Under the pieces are notes generated by a model, which had not been told where the DNA came from, made no database searches, and was given only the letters and a program-made list of their open reading frames with translations. Shown one piece after another: positions 10,930 to 22,551 of a stretch of DNA of 64,000 nt (position 1 is its first letter; each line of letters begins with the position of its first letter). The DNA comes from Podospora comata (taxonomy: Eukaryota; Ascomycota; Sordariomycetes; Sordariales; Podosporaceae), in assembly GCA_017354895.1 (NCBI GenBank), contig CP071493.1:5146001-5210000 (forward strand), written 5' to 3'. Position numbers and translations under genes: made by a program.

Positions 10930-13900
10930 GTGTTTGTGGTCATATATTTGTTCATAAGATCTTGATGTAGGGTTGGTTGATACGTTAACTGAAGACGTGT
11001 TTTCTTTTCTGTTTCGAACTCGAGGGACAATCAACAAATTTGAATTCGGACACGGCTCAAATGATGGTCTGATATATTGCCTTCGGAACACCTGGGCCAA
11101 ATCTGTTTGTTAGCGTTGCATGCGAATCAGGAAGCGTGCCAAGTGTGTGACAGCTGCCTCGATTGCTGAGCACTGCCTGCCGTTTCGTCCACCGCGTGGC
11201 TCTGAATATTGCAGACTCAAAGGCATGTGATGAATGGCTCGAGACCCTGAAGCCACTGGATATCTTGTCCCGCAAACTTCCACCTCAGTGGCAAGTCAGT
11301 CCTCGTCATCAAAGTGATGAACTTTTACACTATCAGCCAATCAACGCCCACGCCCACCTTTGCTACAAGTTTATACCACGCAAGTGTAAACGTCAACACG
11401 CTCATCTCCCAAACCTATAAAAATCCCCTTGATCCAATACTTGCCCAAACCGATGACCCTTAGCACCGGGCAGTACTCCTTATTTTAACACTAGTCCGAG
11501 CCTCTCACTTCCCTTTCCATCAGGAACCAAAACTCACAGATAAGAGCCCGCCTCCCACGTCCGGGTCCCCAGAACATGTGACCCGCAACCCACGCAGGTC
11601 ATTGACGTGAGCGGGATCTCTCCAATAAACTGGACTTTCTCCACGCGGGATGATCACTGAATTTTCGTTGGGTGGGAATTTCCCTCCTCCTTGAAATTGG
11701 TTGGGCAGGAATTTCCCTTCAGCCCACGTTACAGAGAGAGACAGGTGCCGTCCTCGGGTTAAATGAAATGGCGAAAATAGGAAACGATAAACTCTCCCAA
11801 ACCGGTCAACTGTAATAAAACGGATCACAAAACGGTGATAACACCCCTTGCCCTGACCTTGCAAGAAAAAGAAAAAAGAAAAAAAAAGAAAAAAAGGCGA
11901 AAGACGGTGTTCGCGCCAACAGATCTGCAAGAAGCTTGTCTCGGCTCCGTGGTCAATGCGTTTTGGGCGACGACAGGAACGTTTGCAAAAGAACGTTGCC
12001 CCCTTGCCGGCAAGCCCGACCCCTTGCTGCCTCACTCGATTCCCCCCTTTCTCGATCGTCCCTCGCCTCCCCGCGCTTGCGATAGAACTAGGCTCCGAGG
12101 CAGGGGTTTGGATCACGACGACAAGGTCCCAAAAGAGATCGACTTCTGGCCTTGTGATATCTTGACTTTTTATGTGACAAGATGCTCTTCCATCCACGTT
12201 CTCATCAGCTAGTTCCGTTGGGAGCCGTACCCGGGGCCCCGGTGCTCGTCACGTCACAGTCGCACTGTTCGCGGGTTCTTTTTTTTCTCTGGAGTTTCGT
12301 TGCTAAATTAAATGAACCTAGTTGTTGAACATGAAGATCAAACCCCAAACAGTGGCATCGAAAACGTGGTGTGATACTTGCCTTGGTAAGCTTACCGGTC
12401 AGCAAGACTCTGACTGGAGCGAGCACCCCAAGTCTCACCAGCTTCTAAACTTTGAAAAAAAAAAAAAAAAGGTTAGCCTGCGGTCGGTGGTGTGGCATTC
12501 CTCCTGCTTCTGGTTCAGGGATCTTCGAATTCCGCGATTTTGACGGGTATGCATGCTGGAAAGAAGCCGGAGCCACTTAGGTACCGTAGCCAGATTGTAC
12601 TTGTAGGTCTGACAATGGGGGGCACGATGCAGGCGGAGGGGAAGGGGAGAAGAGGGGACCGAAGCAAGCCACCACTACCACACCATCACCTACTCTCCGA
12701 GGGACACTGGAGCCCTGGACCTACGCAGCCCGTCCTCCTCCACCCCACCATCTTGGGGTGGTGTGAGAAACCCTCGCTTTGCGGCGGGATTGCGACTGCA
12801 TCAGGAAGCCAGTTTTCGCTGGGCCTTGAGACATTGCTTGCGCGTGACCATCAAGCCCATCTCGATGAGCAAGGCCGCCGAAATATTGGGTTCTGCCACG
12901 TTGGGAGCCATCTCAACCCCGCAGCGGACAAGGTGGTAAATAAGGGTGTAAGGCAGCCCAGCCGCCTCGGACAGGATTCCGTGCGGTTCATCCTCCATCC
13001 ACGAGCCTCAGTCAGCATGAATCTCTTTCCGTCTGGTGTGACAAAAGTCGCGGGGATAAAGTTGGGGCCCCGCGATTGGTGACGAGGCGAGAGTCCTGGG
13101 TGACGCGATGTCCAGCAATGTGAGAGATCTTGGTTGCCGCCGAAAATGACCGTGTATTGATATGGGCCTATATAAGTCATGGTGTGAGGCTGAAGGCTGT
13201 AAGCATACTTCTACGTGTCGCTCGGCAGCTTGCATCGTCGACGCGCCTCGACGACGATCGTGCACAGTGATATCAGTCTGTTTGCCCTTGACCTGTTGGT
13301 CGTCTGAAGTTGCTCCTCAATGCCATCGGAGTGACTGAAGTGGGAAGCGGCCGCTTGGCGTCGCTCGATTCGAAGAAGGCTATCTCGAAGAAACATGTGC
13401 ATCTGCAGAGCAAAGCGCAGGCCGAACGCCATTGGGCGTATCTTAATCACTGCCCTCGGCGTGATGCAGTTCTTCCCTGCTTACCATGCCGGCTCGGGAA
13501 TGGGCCCCAGCATCGTCGTGCATCTTCGCATTCAGCCAGCAGGCACCGAGGAGGTCCAGGTGGATGTCAGTCGTGTGTGATGGCGTCCTTCTTTAACCCT
13601 CGAGAAGTGTGGAATCATCTGGTTTCATTCCATGCGACCCTGTTCATTCCGGTTCCCGCACGTACGGCCGACAGGTGTTGAAGAAGAGTTAAGAGTTTGA
13701 CATTGTCGGGTGCCGAGAATCCGGGAGGTCAGCTTTCAGGAATGTTGACCGTGATCTCATGTACCGAGACACTCAACTTACCTTATCCTCGCCAGAAGCA
13801 AAAGATGTTTGGGTGGGACGCGACTCGGAACTGTTTCTGGCCTGGGCACGTTCCACCTTGCTGTGGGTCCTCCAAACATAACCCTTGGGCCGAAAACGGT

Positions 13901-15999
13901 CAGAATCTCCGGTGTGGAGATGGCCCACTTGTTTCGCCTTCTTGTCAGTTCTCCACCTCTCCCGTCATCCCTTCAAGATTGATCATCACTCGCACGGGCA
14001 TGGATGGAAGGAGATGTCTTGCAGCTCCGACGACATGGAAGCTTCCATTCATGCGATTCTAGTGTGTTGTGTTCAGTAGATTTCGGGCGATATTCAGCCC
14101 TCTCGGGCGCCTTGGCATCAATCACTCTATGCCCTCTCGGTGCATGCGCAATGCCCATGGCCATGACTGCGGGATTTGGATGCATGGCAAAGGGTGCCAG
14201 GCGATGGGGGTCACTACATATGGAAAGTCCATATACGCACCATTCAGAGCTAGGCCTCTCAAGCCTTCCCAGGACTGAGGCCGGTCGGATTCCGCCGTGA
14301 ACCCCCACTACTATTGACCCCTCTCGGCCATCTTACACCGGTCTTCATATATACTCTCATCGAACCCACCATCTTTGATGCGAGTCCAACCTACCGACTT
14401 TGAATTCTGCTCGGTTTTCCCGAGGTCCATGAGGCTTGAAGACTTGTGGGCAACAAACAAGGTTCAGCGCCGAGGTTGGTGTCGCCTCTTTCTTTGTGCT
14501 TTTGGCTTCTCACGCTGTGGGATGGTGGCGTCTTGGACAAAATGGAATAACTGGTTGCGTCTATTCAAAGAAAAGTCACTCCGGGCTGGTTGCTGAGATT
14601 GCAAATGTCAAAGGCACTCGAGGGCATTCACGAGATTAGGCTCAAGAAGCCAGCCAGGCATGTACATGTGAATAAATCTGTGGCCATCGGGGTCTGTGGC
14701 TTCTGGAATGGTCCGGCATGCTCGTGTGTAGTGTCGTGGGCGTCACAAGGCCCTCGTGCTGCCTGAACGCTAAGTGGGTGCACGGCATGATCTTCAGAGA
14801 CTCATGGGCTGCCTGTTCTTATGGCAAAAGCTTTTCGTAGATGTTAACATCATACGAGCCAGCCAGGTCAGATTCTGCCAAACTTACCGTGTCCAAGGGA
14901 CAAACCTTACAAAGATAGGACCATGGTTGCCCTCTCTCGGGCGGAGGTCTCAGATGTAAGTTTTCCTGTGGCTCACCGTTGACAGTGCACCGTTTCCTCT
15001 TCTTCACCTTGCGCCGTCTGCAACCGTTCCTTCCATCTTATCGTTGATAATCGATGCGCGCACAGGACAGAGTATTGCCCAAGCTCCCTGGCTCCCTGGC
15101 TCCCTGGCTCCCTGGCTCCCTGGCTCCCTGGGCTCCATGTCAGGATTGAAAGACGTGCTGCAATCTTGTTTCTTGGCTGACCAGGACCAACAAGCGCGAC
15201 GCCTCGCTCGTGCCTATCAGCAGCCAGGGCACAGGCTCCTCTTTTTTTTTTCTGCGGCACTGGGCTGGGTACATTGCGACAGTACCGTGCCTCGACCCAA
15301 CGGTACCTGTCGAAACTGGAACCCCCCTCCCCCCAGCATCCCATCATTTGATTGAAAGCCACCGGCCGTTCGCTCACTCGGCTGAACACTGAGCACAGTC
15401 CCGTCCCAAATCCCGCTTTTGCAACAGCTCAATCCTGCACAGCACACAAAGCTGCCCCCTTCCCACCCACCCAATCTTTCTCCAACCCCCAACTTTTTTT
15501 TTTCCCCAAACGTCGTTGTCCTCGTTTGCGCTGCTGTACCTGGCTGTGCTGCACCACTCCTCCACGGGCTGTCATATTGCGCGCCCCTCCACCCTCGTCA
15601 TCACATCACCAATCTTTAATCATTTTTTTTCTCTTCACCCGCGTCTTTCAGGTTGTCATCGCGTCTCCCTGTTCATCTGCGCGCGCCCAGTTCCGACAGG
15701 CTGCCAGCGAGTCGGTTCAAACCAATTCGCACCGGCCCGCGACTCGCCCGCCCTGTCCATCCCAACCATCCACCATCCACCACACCGGACACCCCGACCC
15801 GACCAGACCAGGCCCGACCACATCGTCATCCGTACCTGACAGCTAACTGCTCCACTAGCACAGCTGTCGCTGGTCAATCCCGTCGCCCATCTCCACCCGT
15901 TCTTCCCAACAGCGCACACGCACTCACACTCGCACTCGATCGTCGCGATCGTCGCCCTGGCCGCTGTTGGATAACGCGACGTTGCATGCATCGTGAGGC
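10930..15999. other. 5-kb non-coding region upstream of whi3
   Basis: The longest gene-free stretch of the window. Open frames here are short, overlap on both strands and have no recognisable motif. A CT-rich block from about 15,370 to 15,880 directly precedes the Whi3 start and looks like a long fungal 5' UTR/promoter. An A-rich patch lies at about 11,867-11,896 and an A run at about 12,456-12,471. An unusually long leader or an unannotated non-coding RNA would fit, but neither can be shown from sequence alone. Confidence 0.5.
15083..15130. repeat. 8-bp tandem repeat, GCTCCCTG x6
   Basis: Six perfect head-to-tail copies of GCTCCCTG, about 0.9 kb upstream of the Whi3 start. It is a minisatellite that is probably variable in length between strains. 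Confidence 0.9.
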
Positions 16000-17712
16000 A
16001 TGCCTGGGGATCAGAATTCGGTCGGTGCATCCTCCAACGGACCGGCTCCCACTCCTCAATCATTTGCTTCTTTGACAAGCAACGGCAACGGTGTCAAGTC
16101 CTATCTCGCAACAACAGCCGCTTCTGCAAATTATGCGATGGCCGCCTCGAGCTTTCTCCCCGCGCAGCATCGGACTCCGGCGATAGGCAGCGGCTTGGGT
16201 ACCTACCCGCCTGCCCTGCCAAAGGCCGACTCTTTTGACGCCAACGGCAATGGCCACGCGACCACCCCCCTCGGCACTCCGTTCTCTACCACCCCGCCCA
16301 CCCTCTCCGCCGCCGTCATCCGGAACCTCCCCAACGACACGGACGAGAAGTTGTTGCGCGCCATGCTCGTGTTCTCCAAGGACCTCGCCAGCATCGAGTT
16401 CCTTCCCGACGACAAGGGCTTTCGCGCTGCTCACTTGAAGTTCAAGAGCCCCGCCGGCGCGCTCGAGGTCAAGAACAATCTTGACGGCAAGTCCAATCAC
16501 TCCAACGACGCCGACATCATTGTCGAGATCATTGGCCCGACAAGCCCCTCGTCCATGGGCAAGCGGTACCCGAGCGACGCGACCCTCCCGGTTGGCACAC
16601 CCGCAACGGTCTCTGGCGGCCCCCCGACTGCGCCGTCGTCGCGCCAGCAGTCGCGATTCAACAGTCACTTCCACACTATTGAGAAGACAGCGGTGGGAAA
16701 TGGCGCATACGCTGGTGACTTTCGAACGGCAGACGGCCGTTTTGACGTCTTTGGTCCTCAGTCGCCCATCGGAACGCACCCGAACGAGCGCAACGGCATG
16801 CTGGGCAAGTCGATGATTGACGCCACGAATGACGATGAGGACACGGCGCAGCTTCTCGGGAAAACCCACCTGTTTGCCGAGAGCGGCCTGCAACGCCGAC
16901 AGACTGCTCCGCACATCCCTATCACGTCGCGCATGGCAAATATGTCTCTGAACATCAACACGCAGTCTGTCCAACCGATCGGTCAGTATGGTAATCACCA
17001 GGGCTTCGCCACCATGTCGCCAAGCATGATGACCTCGGTCGGCGGATTTCCCCTACCCCAACAATACAGGACACACATGCCGCCCGCTAACCCAGCCGAT
17101 CAAAACCCGCCCTGCAATACCCTCTATGTTGGCAATCTCCCGGTCGATACGTCTGAAGAGGAGCTCAAACAGCTGTTCTCGAAACAGCGGGGTTACAAAC
17201 GGCTTTGTTTCCGCACCAAGCAGAACGGACCGATGTGCTTTGTAGAGTTTGAGAACATCACCTTTGCCACAAAGGCGCTCAATGAGCTGTACGGTTTCCA
17301 GCTCCACAACAGTGTCAAGGGAGGAATCCGTCTGAGCTTCTCCAAGAACCCGCTTGGTGTTCGCACAGGTCAAGTGCCCGGCCAAAGCGGTCAAGGAGCA
17401 CTGAATGGCCCGAACGGGGGACACGTCGGAGCCAACGGCTTCACCACAGCCAGCGGGCCGCCCCCAGGTCTCCCGGCACAGCCTCCTCCAGGTTTGGGCC
17501 TGAACAGAGCCGGGTTCTCGAGCTCGCCCGGGCTTTCCAACCCGTACTCGTCTCCGACCTACTCGAGTCCTTCCACAGATGTTTATGATCAGTGGAACAA
17601 CAACCTCATGTACGGCAACGGCAACAGCGCACACATGATGGGCGCCAACGGCAATAACGGGTACATTATGGGCTCGAGCGCGACCTATCCCAGCCACATG
17701 ATGGGTAGATGA
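16000..17712 (+). CDS. whi3: Whi3-type RNA-binding protein (cell-cycle/cell-size control)
   Basis: Intronless, 570 aa. The C-terminal RRM lies at about residues 372-450, with RNP2 'LYVGNLP' and the RNP1 region '[10 protein letters not shown]', ending in '[10 protein letters not shown]' as in Whi3. A second, divergent RRM-like fold lies near the N-terminus (about 103-178: '[20 protein letters not shown] ...', '[20 protein letters not shown]'). The linker is Ser/Thr/Pro/Asn-rich and the C-terminal tail is Gly/Asn/Pro-rich, fitting a condensate-forming protein. In yeast and Ashbya, Whi3 binds cyclin and polarity mRNAs and restrains G1 progression or nuclear-cycle synchrony, so the role here is inferred from that. 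Start: an ATG at the beginning of the open frame, after the CT-rich leader. The 5' intergenic space is exceptionally long. Confidence 0.85.
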   Translation: MPGDQNSVGASSNGPAPTPQSFASLTSNGNGVKSYLATTAASANYAMAASSFLPAQHRTPAIGSGLGTYPPALPKADSFDANGNGHATTPLGTPFSTTPPTLSAAVIRNLPNDTDEKLLRAMLVFSKDLASIEFLPDDKGFRAAHLKFKSPAGALEVKNNLDGKSNHSNDADIIVEIIGPTSPSSMGKRYPSDATLPVGTPATVSGGPPTAPSSRQQSRFNSHFHTIEKTAVGNGAYAGDFRTADGRFDVFGPQSPIGTHPNERNGMLGKSMIDATNDDEDTAQLLGKTHLFAESGLQRRQTAPHIPITSRMANMSLNINTQSVQPIGQYGNHQGFATMSPSMMTSVGGFPLPQQYRTHMPPANPADQNPPCNTLYVGNLPVDTSEEELKQLFSKQRGYKRLCFRTKQNGPMCFVEFENITFATKALNELYGFQLHNSVKGGIRLSFSKNPLGVRTGQVPGQSGQGALNGPNGGHVGANGFTTASGPPPGLPAQPPPGLGLNRAGFSSSPGLSNPYSSPTYSSPSTDVYDQWNNNLMYGNGNSAHMMGANGNNGYIMGSSATYPSHMMGR

Positions 17713-19885
17713 GTGCCTCCTGATCATGCCGTCAACAGAACATGATGTTTCGCTTGCTATTTCGGTTTATCATCTCGCATGTTACCACAGCGACCGGGCC
17801 TTTTGCTCTTTCCAAGTGTCTTGGTCCGTGGCATTGCGTGGCATGGCCTCGGTGTTGGATGGAAAGCGGCTTGACTTGTTGCTGATTGCATCAAATTGGT
17901 GTCTTTGCAATTGTTGTTGGGAGGAAAGCGAGGTTTCGACGGCGTCTCTCGAATTTTTTTCTCCATTCTTCCATTCCCCCCGCTGGCATGATTATCACCA
18001 TACAGCGCTTGTTGCATTTTTCGGTATTCTTTTATGTGTTTATTTGTTTATTTTTGTTCATTTCGACGGGCACAAGGGAGTTTTTTATTTTTTTTTTATT
18101 TTTTTAGAGAGTGATATCATCATTATACCAGACGCATTGGGAGAGTGCTTTTGGCTTTTTCCGGCCCTCCTTTGGGGCGATTTGTCCTCACGGCACAATC
18201 GGCTCTTGGTTTCACGCATTACAACACCACCATACTGTCAAAGCGGCGGCGTAAAGGGGTCAGGGAGGAAAGGGTGGGTGGGGGTAATCATGGCCAGTGG
18301 CGTATAGCATCGGTTCATCATTACACCAAACAAGCGAAGCATATTCTGGTGACACGCATTTTGTTGAAGGGTTTTCTTTTTTTTTTGGAGGGAGTTCTGG
18401 TAAAGTTGATGTGGCTTTTACACACCTGGGTGGGAAGCGGGATTTGTCTTTCCAGAATTTCTGTTAAAGCGAGGGCAATGGGGGAGGTTAGGAATCGGGT
18501 ATAGGAGGTGGGAGGTTTGGGGGTGGGTGTTGGGAAAAGAAGGAGTTGTGGTTTGTTTGTAACCTGTACGACTGCAATGTTAGTTGGGAAGGGGATATCA
18601 AAACAAAAAGGAGGTCGGTGGGTTAAGAAAGGGGGAGGGGAAACTCGATTCAAAATGCGGAAAAAAAAGAAAAACAAGAAAAATCATCTCAACACGCAAA
18701 CATACGGGACCACCATAGTACGGAACCACAACACGCACATCTTGGGATAGCTGGTAAAAGAATTGGCACGGGAAAGGAGGGGGGAAGCACTTGATACATA
18801 CTCTATTCTTTTTTTCTTTCTTTTTTTTCTTTTTTTGCTCTTTTCTACACATACAATACGGATCGCATGCAAAGGATTTTTCCGCACAACACTGGTTTCA
18901 TTGTTTTTTTGGGTTGGATGGTTTTTGCATTCGAGATGGCCATTTGACCCGGGTTGCTGTTATTTTTGTCATTCTTCTCCAGAGCACTCGCTGCTCTGTC
19001 TTTTTTTTTGGCCTTCCTGTTGTGAAAGTTTCTTTGAGAGCGATGGCAGACAATACATTCCAAGTGGTTACGCATAACTTTGGAGGATACCGTAGTGTCA
19101 GCAATGCCATATAAGCGGTTGCTTCTTGTGACAATTGTTTGTTTTCATAGCCGTGGTGTTTTGAAACTTGGTGTGATTTGCGTTCAGTATGTTTGTGCAT
19201 CTAGTACAGGCTGGTGGGCTGTCTTGGTGGTGAATGGCGATGTCTTTTAGGTTCTAACGGTTATGCTATGCGTCTATGTCGTGAAGAGAGTTAAGAATTA
19301 AATAGGATGAATGCCTCGAAGGTTAGGTAGATAGATGTATAATTTTCAATATGTTGAATGCCATCTTGATCAGAGGACCTCGGAATCATGGTTACCTGCT
19401 TGGGGGGTGTCTTGAGAAGCTCGTCCACGATTTCTACAGATTACTAGACCGTCTTTAAATCCTTTTCAACCTTTCATACCAGCCTCTTGATTATCTATTT
19501 GGGACCCATGATCAAAGAGAGGCCGCCTAATTTAAGTGATAAAGCGACACGGTGGGGAATATGGAATTATTAGGACGAGGTGGGAGAAGATATGCCCAGA
19601 AAACTCAGGCTCAGGAGGTCTTCATCAGCCATTACACAACCACGATTCTCGGACGCTGAAATCTCAGGAAAGAGTACGACATGAGCAGCACAATATAATC
19701 GGCCTAGATTTGCAAAAAAAGAAAAAAAAAAAAGAAGAGGGTATATATATACTCGGAAACAAACCTTCCCAACAAGGCTTGACAGCCAACATGAACAAAA
19801 CACATCATCAAACAAACGCTCCGCTCTGCTCAAGTCACAACTCAAACCCCCTCCCGCCACCTTATAAACCCCCGCTCAGTTCACC
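17713..19885. other. Long 3' intergenic region with T-rich tracts
   Basis: Between the 3' ends of two convergent genes. It contains many T-rich or A-rich runs (about 18,080-18,106, 18,378-18,390, 18,659-18,690, 18,808-18,840 and 19,711-19,738) but no open frame with a family pattern. Part is probably the long 3' UTR of whi3. Confidence 0.5.
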
Positions 19886-20983
19886 TCACCTCGCCTTCTT
19901 CCCGAGTACATAAATCCCCCACAAATCCCTCACCACCCCCACCCAACCCGCCAGGCTCTTCATCACATTCATCATCCCAACATACCTCCAAACAAAACTC
20001 TCCACCCTCTCAAAATCCTCCGCGTAGACTTCCCAAACCGCCTGCACCCTCTCCCCCTCCCCCCCGGGTTTCGTCGGCGCCTCAGCAACCAGCCTCGTGA
20101 CCCCATCCTCCCCCTCCACAACCCTCATCTTCGGCCCAACAACCAACGCCCTTCCCCTGATGCCCTCATCAGCCATAAGCCTCGTCCCGGCATCAACCAC
20201 GTCCCCCAACTCGGCCTTTGGCGCCCCAGCCAGCAAGGCGATCCCGCTTGCCGGTAGAAGAGGTGTGTCCACAAAGTAAGGGTTCACACAATTCACCCTC
20301 ACCCCCCTCGTCCAGCTCGTCCCCCTCAGCGCCCTGAACAGTCCCATAACCCCGTGCTTGGAGGCGGTGTACTCGGTCTGTCCCGGCAAGGGGGCAATGC
20401 CGGCGATGCTGCTGACGAGCAGGATATGTCTGTCCCTCCCTGTCCCGTTCCGAGGGAGGTAGAACATGGCCAGGTGGACCGTGTACGCCACACCCGTGAG
20501 GTTCACCTCCAGCACCTTCAATCTCGGCTCCTCCGGCTCGCTGTTTTCTGTTTTGCTGCCGTTGCGGCGGGGGGAGTCGAAGCTGTTGTCCATGTCCACC
20601 ACCCCCGCGGCGGCGACTACGCCTTCTATGCCCCCCGTGGGGGAGTTGGCGACGGCGAACTTGAAGAGGGAGAGCTGGTCGGTCCAGGAGGTGACGTCGC
20701 AGTGGTGGTGGTGGAAGGTTTGGGTTGGGTAGGCGGTGCGTAGCTCGGCGACGAGGGCGTGGCCTAGGCTGTCGTTGACGTCGCCTATGAAGATGTGAGA
20801 CCCAAAACTTGCCCAGTGCCGGGCGAAGGCTGCGCCGAAGCCGGAGGCGCCGCCGGTGATGAGGATTGTTTTGCCCGAGAGGGAGGTGGTGGAGTAGGGG
20901 GCGGTGGTGTCGACTGGGGAGGATTGGCGGACTTGGGAGACGATGGACCAGGAGCCGTCGTCTTGGTCGGTGGTGAAGACCAT
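19886..20983 (-). CDS. Short-chain dehydrogenase/reductase (SDR), NAD(P)-dependent
   Basis: One exon, 365 aa, start ATG at 20983 (MVFTTDQDDGSW). It has the classical SDR layout: cofactor motif TGGASGFG at residues about 41-48, an acidic residue after the second strand ('IFIGDVND') that suggests NAD(H) preference, 'AAAGVVD' in place of the usual NNAG, a catalytic Ser in 'LLVSSIAG', and Tyr/Lys in 'YTASK'. Next comes 'VRVNCVNPYFVDTPLL', typical of the substrate loop. The C-terminal extension (about 70 aa) is hydrophobic near its end and could touch a membrane. It resembles fungal 15-hydroxyprostaglandin-dehydrogenase-like or 5'-hydroxyaverantin-dehydrogenase-like SDRs, but the substrate cannot be inferred. 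No secondary-metabolite cluster genes lie beside it. Confidence 0.85.
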   Translation of the reverse strand: MVFTTDQDDGSWSIVSQVRQSSPVDTTAPYSTTSLSGKTILITGGASGFGAAFARHWASFGSHIFIGDVNDSLGHALVAELRTAYPTQTFHHHHCDVTSWTDQLSLFKFAVANSPTGGIEGVVAAAGVVDMDNSFDSPRRNGSKTENSEPEEPRLKVLEVNLTGVAYTVHLAMFYLPRNGTGRDRHILLVSSIAGIAPLPGQTEYTASKHGVMGLFRALRGTSWTRGVRVNCVNPYFVDTPLLPASGIALLAGAPKAELGDVVDAGTRLMADEGIRGRALVVGPKMRVVEGEDGVTRLVAEAPTKPGGEGERVQAVWEVYAEDFERVESFVWRYVGMMNVMKSLAGWVGVVRDLWGIYVLGKKAR

Positions 20984-21814
20984 GGTTTGAGATTCGGGGG
21001 AGGGTGTTGTATCTGAGAGGGGAGTTAGCAATGAGGTTCATGTGGCAGGAGGGAGGTGACATATGGGCATCAATGGTCCACCGCCAATCTCAGCCTCACC
21101 ATTCCGGCCGAGGGGCTAGACCATGGACTTGAGAGGGGGAAGGGGGGGGGGAAGGGGCGTAACATACACGTATATACTAGTCCGGACCAAGTGACAAATC
21201 CTCACGATGGACCAAAATATAACGTGACAGAACAAGCTCAAAACATCACCGGAAAAGAAAAACCAGAACCAGCTAGATTAAACGAAGCCTGAAGTAGTTA
21301 TATGTGAAAGCCCTCTGGTGGGTCAACCCATGCGCCGCTCCCAATGATAGACATCCAAGCCATCCTTGCTTGTCACCACTTGTCAGCAGCCAAAGAGGAT
21401 CCAACCTGCAAGGGTGTGCGCAAATGCAAGATGTGCAGGGGACATGACAAGCAGGACTTGCATTTTGGGGAATAGCCCATCCGAAAAGATAAAAAAAACC
21501 AACCTGCTCGAGATACTACCATCACTGTGTTTAGCATCTCACAATTGGGGCCGTGTTACCCATCCACAGCACCAATCCACTGGTAAACACGTCGCACAAA
21601 AAATTAGCTTTTCCCTTGGAAGGTGTTTTGGGGGGTGTGATGTAACCCGCCTATAAGCCATGTAAACTGGGTACCTATCCTCAATCCTTTCTATCGGTGT
21701 GGCTGTTGTACGCTAGGAACAAAAAAAGTGGTGATTTACGAGTAGCTGAAAAAAGGCTGGCCGCCACGAATTTTCTGTTGAGAATACAACCCGACAGCGG
21801 CAGGATCTAGCCGT

Positions 21815-21821
21815 GACTCAG
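21815..21821. promoter_or_regulatory. CPC1/Gcn4-type site TGACTCA (distal)
   Basis: Perfect TGACTCA, the general amino-acid control (Gcn4/CPC-1) element, about 730 bp upstream of the aspartate-semialdehyde dehydrogenase start. Confidence 0.45.
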
Positions 21822-22435
21822 CTGACATACATCAGAGACTCATCAGAGACCAAAAAAAAACCTAAAAAAAAAAACCTGACATTTTACCAAGACGAGACAT
21901 TCGCGGGCTGATATATAACTCCCCGGGCTTATCTCCGTGATATTGACGGGTGTGGAGGTTTTTGTTTCTTTAAAAAGGCAGAGAGTAAGATCCAGTCGGG
22001 CAGGTGCTTCAATTTTCGGCTTTCAACAACAATCGCTTGTGTTTCTCGGCCCGGGGGCGGCTTGTTGGATCGGCTTTGGCCGCGGTGAAGGTGTGGAATT
22101 GTAAGTAGGGGGATTCAATTGGGCACCCGGTGCAATCTTTTGCCCGGATGTTGTTCATCCATTTGACTGCCCCGCCCGACGTTGAAGATGATGTCAAAAG
22201 TTCAAAACCACCGGCCTCGAAGAGATTGAATCCCAGCCCTACGGTGTCCCCAGTGCCCCACGGCCCGCTTGTCTGGCGGGACCCCTGCGCTAAGTCCCGC
22301 TGCGGTTAGCGAGACGTCACCCGAGCACCCCACCCACGCTTCCCAGCGTGTGCCCAGTCCGATTGCGGGGCATTGGCGGGGCCCCGGGCGAGATGGAACG
22401 GCGAGCGACAAAAAGTTCAAAACCTGGGGGGCGAC

Positions 22436-22442
22436 TGACTCA
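22436..22442. promoter_or_regulatory. CPC1/Gcn4-type site TGACTCA (proximal)
   Basis: Perfect TGACTCA 110 bp upstream of the ATG of aspartate-semialdehyde dehydrogenase, an amino-acid biosynthesis gene that is a classic target of cross-pathway control. The position and exact match make a working site likely. Confidence 0.65.
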
Positions 22443-22551
22443 CCTAATGTTTTTCCCCCTTCATATATCCAGTACCTAGTGTCGCCGGTCGGGGAGTTTT
22501 TCCACTTCTTTTTAGACTCGAGCTGATATATACCTCCTAAATTTACCCAAC

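Larger units (their letters stand above)
20984..22551. other. Divergent promoter region (SDR / aspartate-semialdehyde dehydrogenase)
   Basis: Non-coding, with several short A runs (about 21,852-21,886). The two TGACTCA sites listed separately are the only regulatory signals I can name. Confidence 0.55.

Noticed and set aside
10129-11100. 323-aa Pro/His/Leu-rich frame antisense to the Zn2Cys6 factor
   Set aside because: Low-complexity shadow of a Gly-rich coding region. No motif.
11520-12197. 225-aa minus-strand frame in the whi3 upstream region
   Set aside because: Contains a Phe run from an A tract and otherwise random sequence.
12492-13082. 196-aa frame in the whi3 upstream region
   Set aside because: No codon or motif character of a protein. 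The hydrophobic start is not followed by a recognisable domain, and other frames of similar length occur on the opposite strand.
15083-15130. Possible CRISPR-like repeat
   Set aside because: An 8-bp perfect tandem repeat without spacers, in a eukaryote. It is a simple minisatellite.
16060-16998. 312-aa frame antisense to whi3
   Set aside because: Opposite a clear RRM protein, Arg/Val-rich, no motif.
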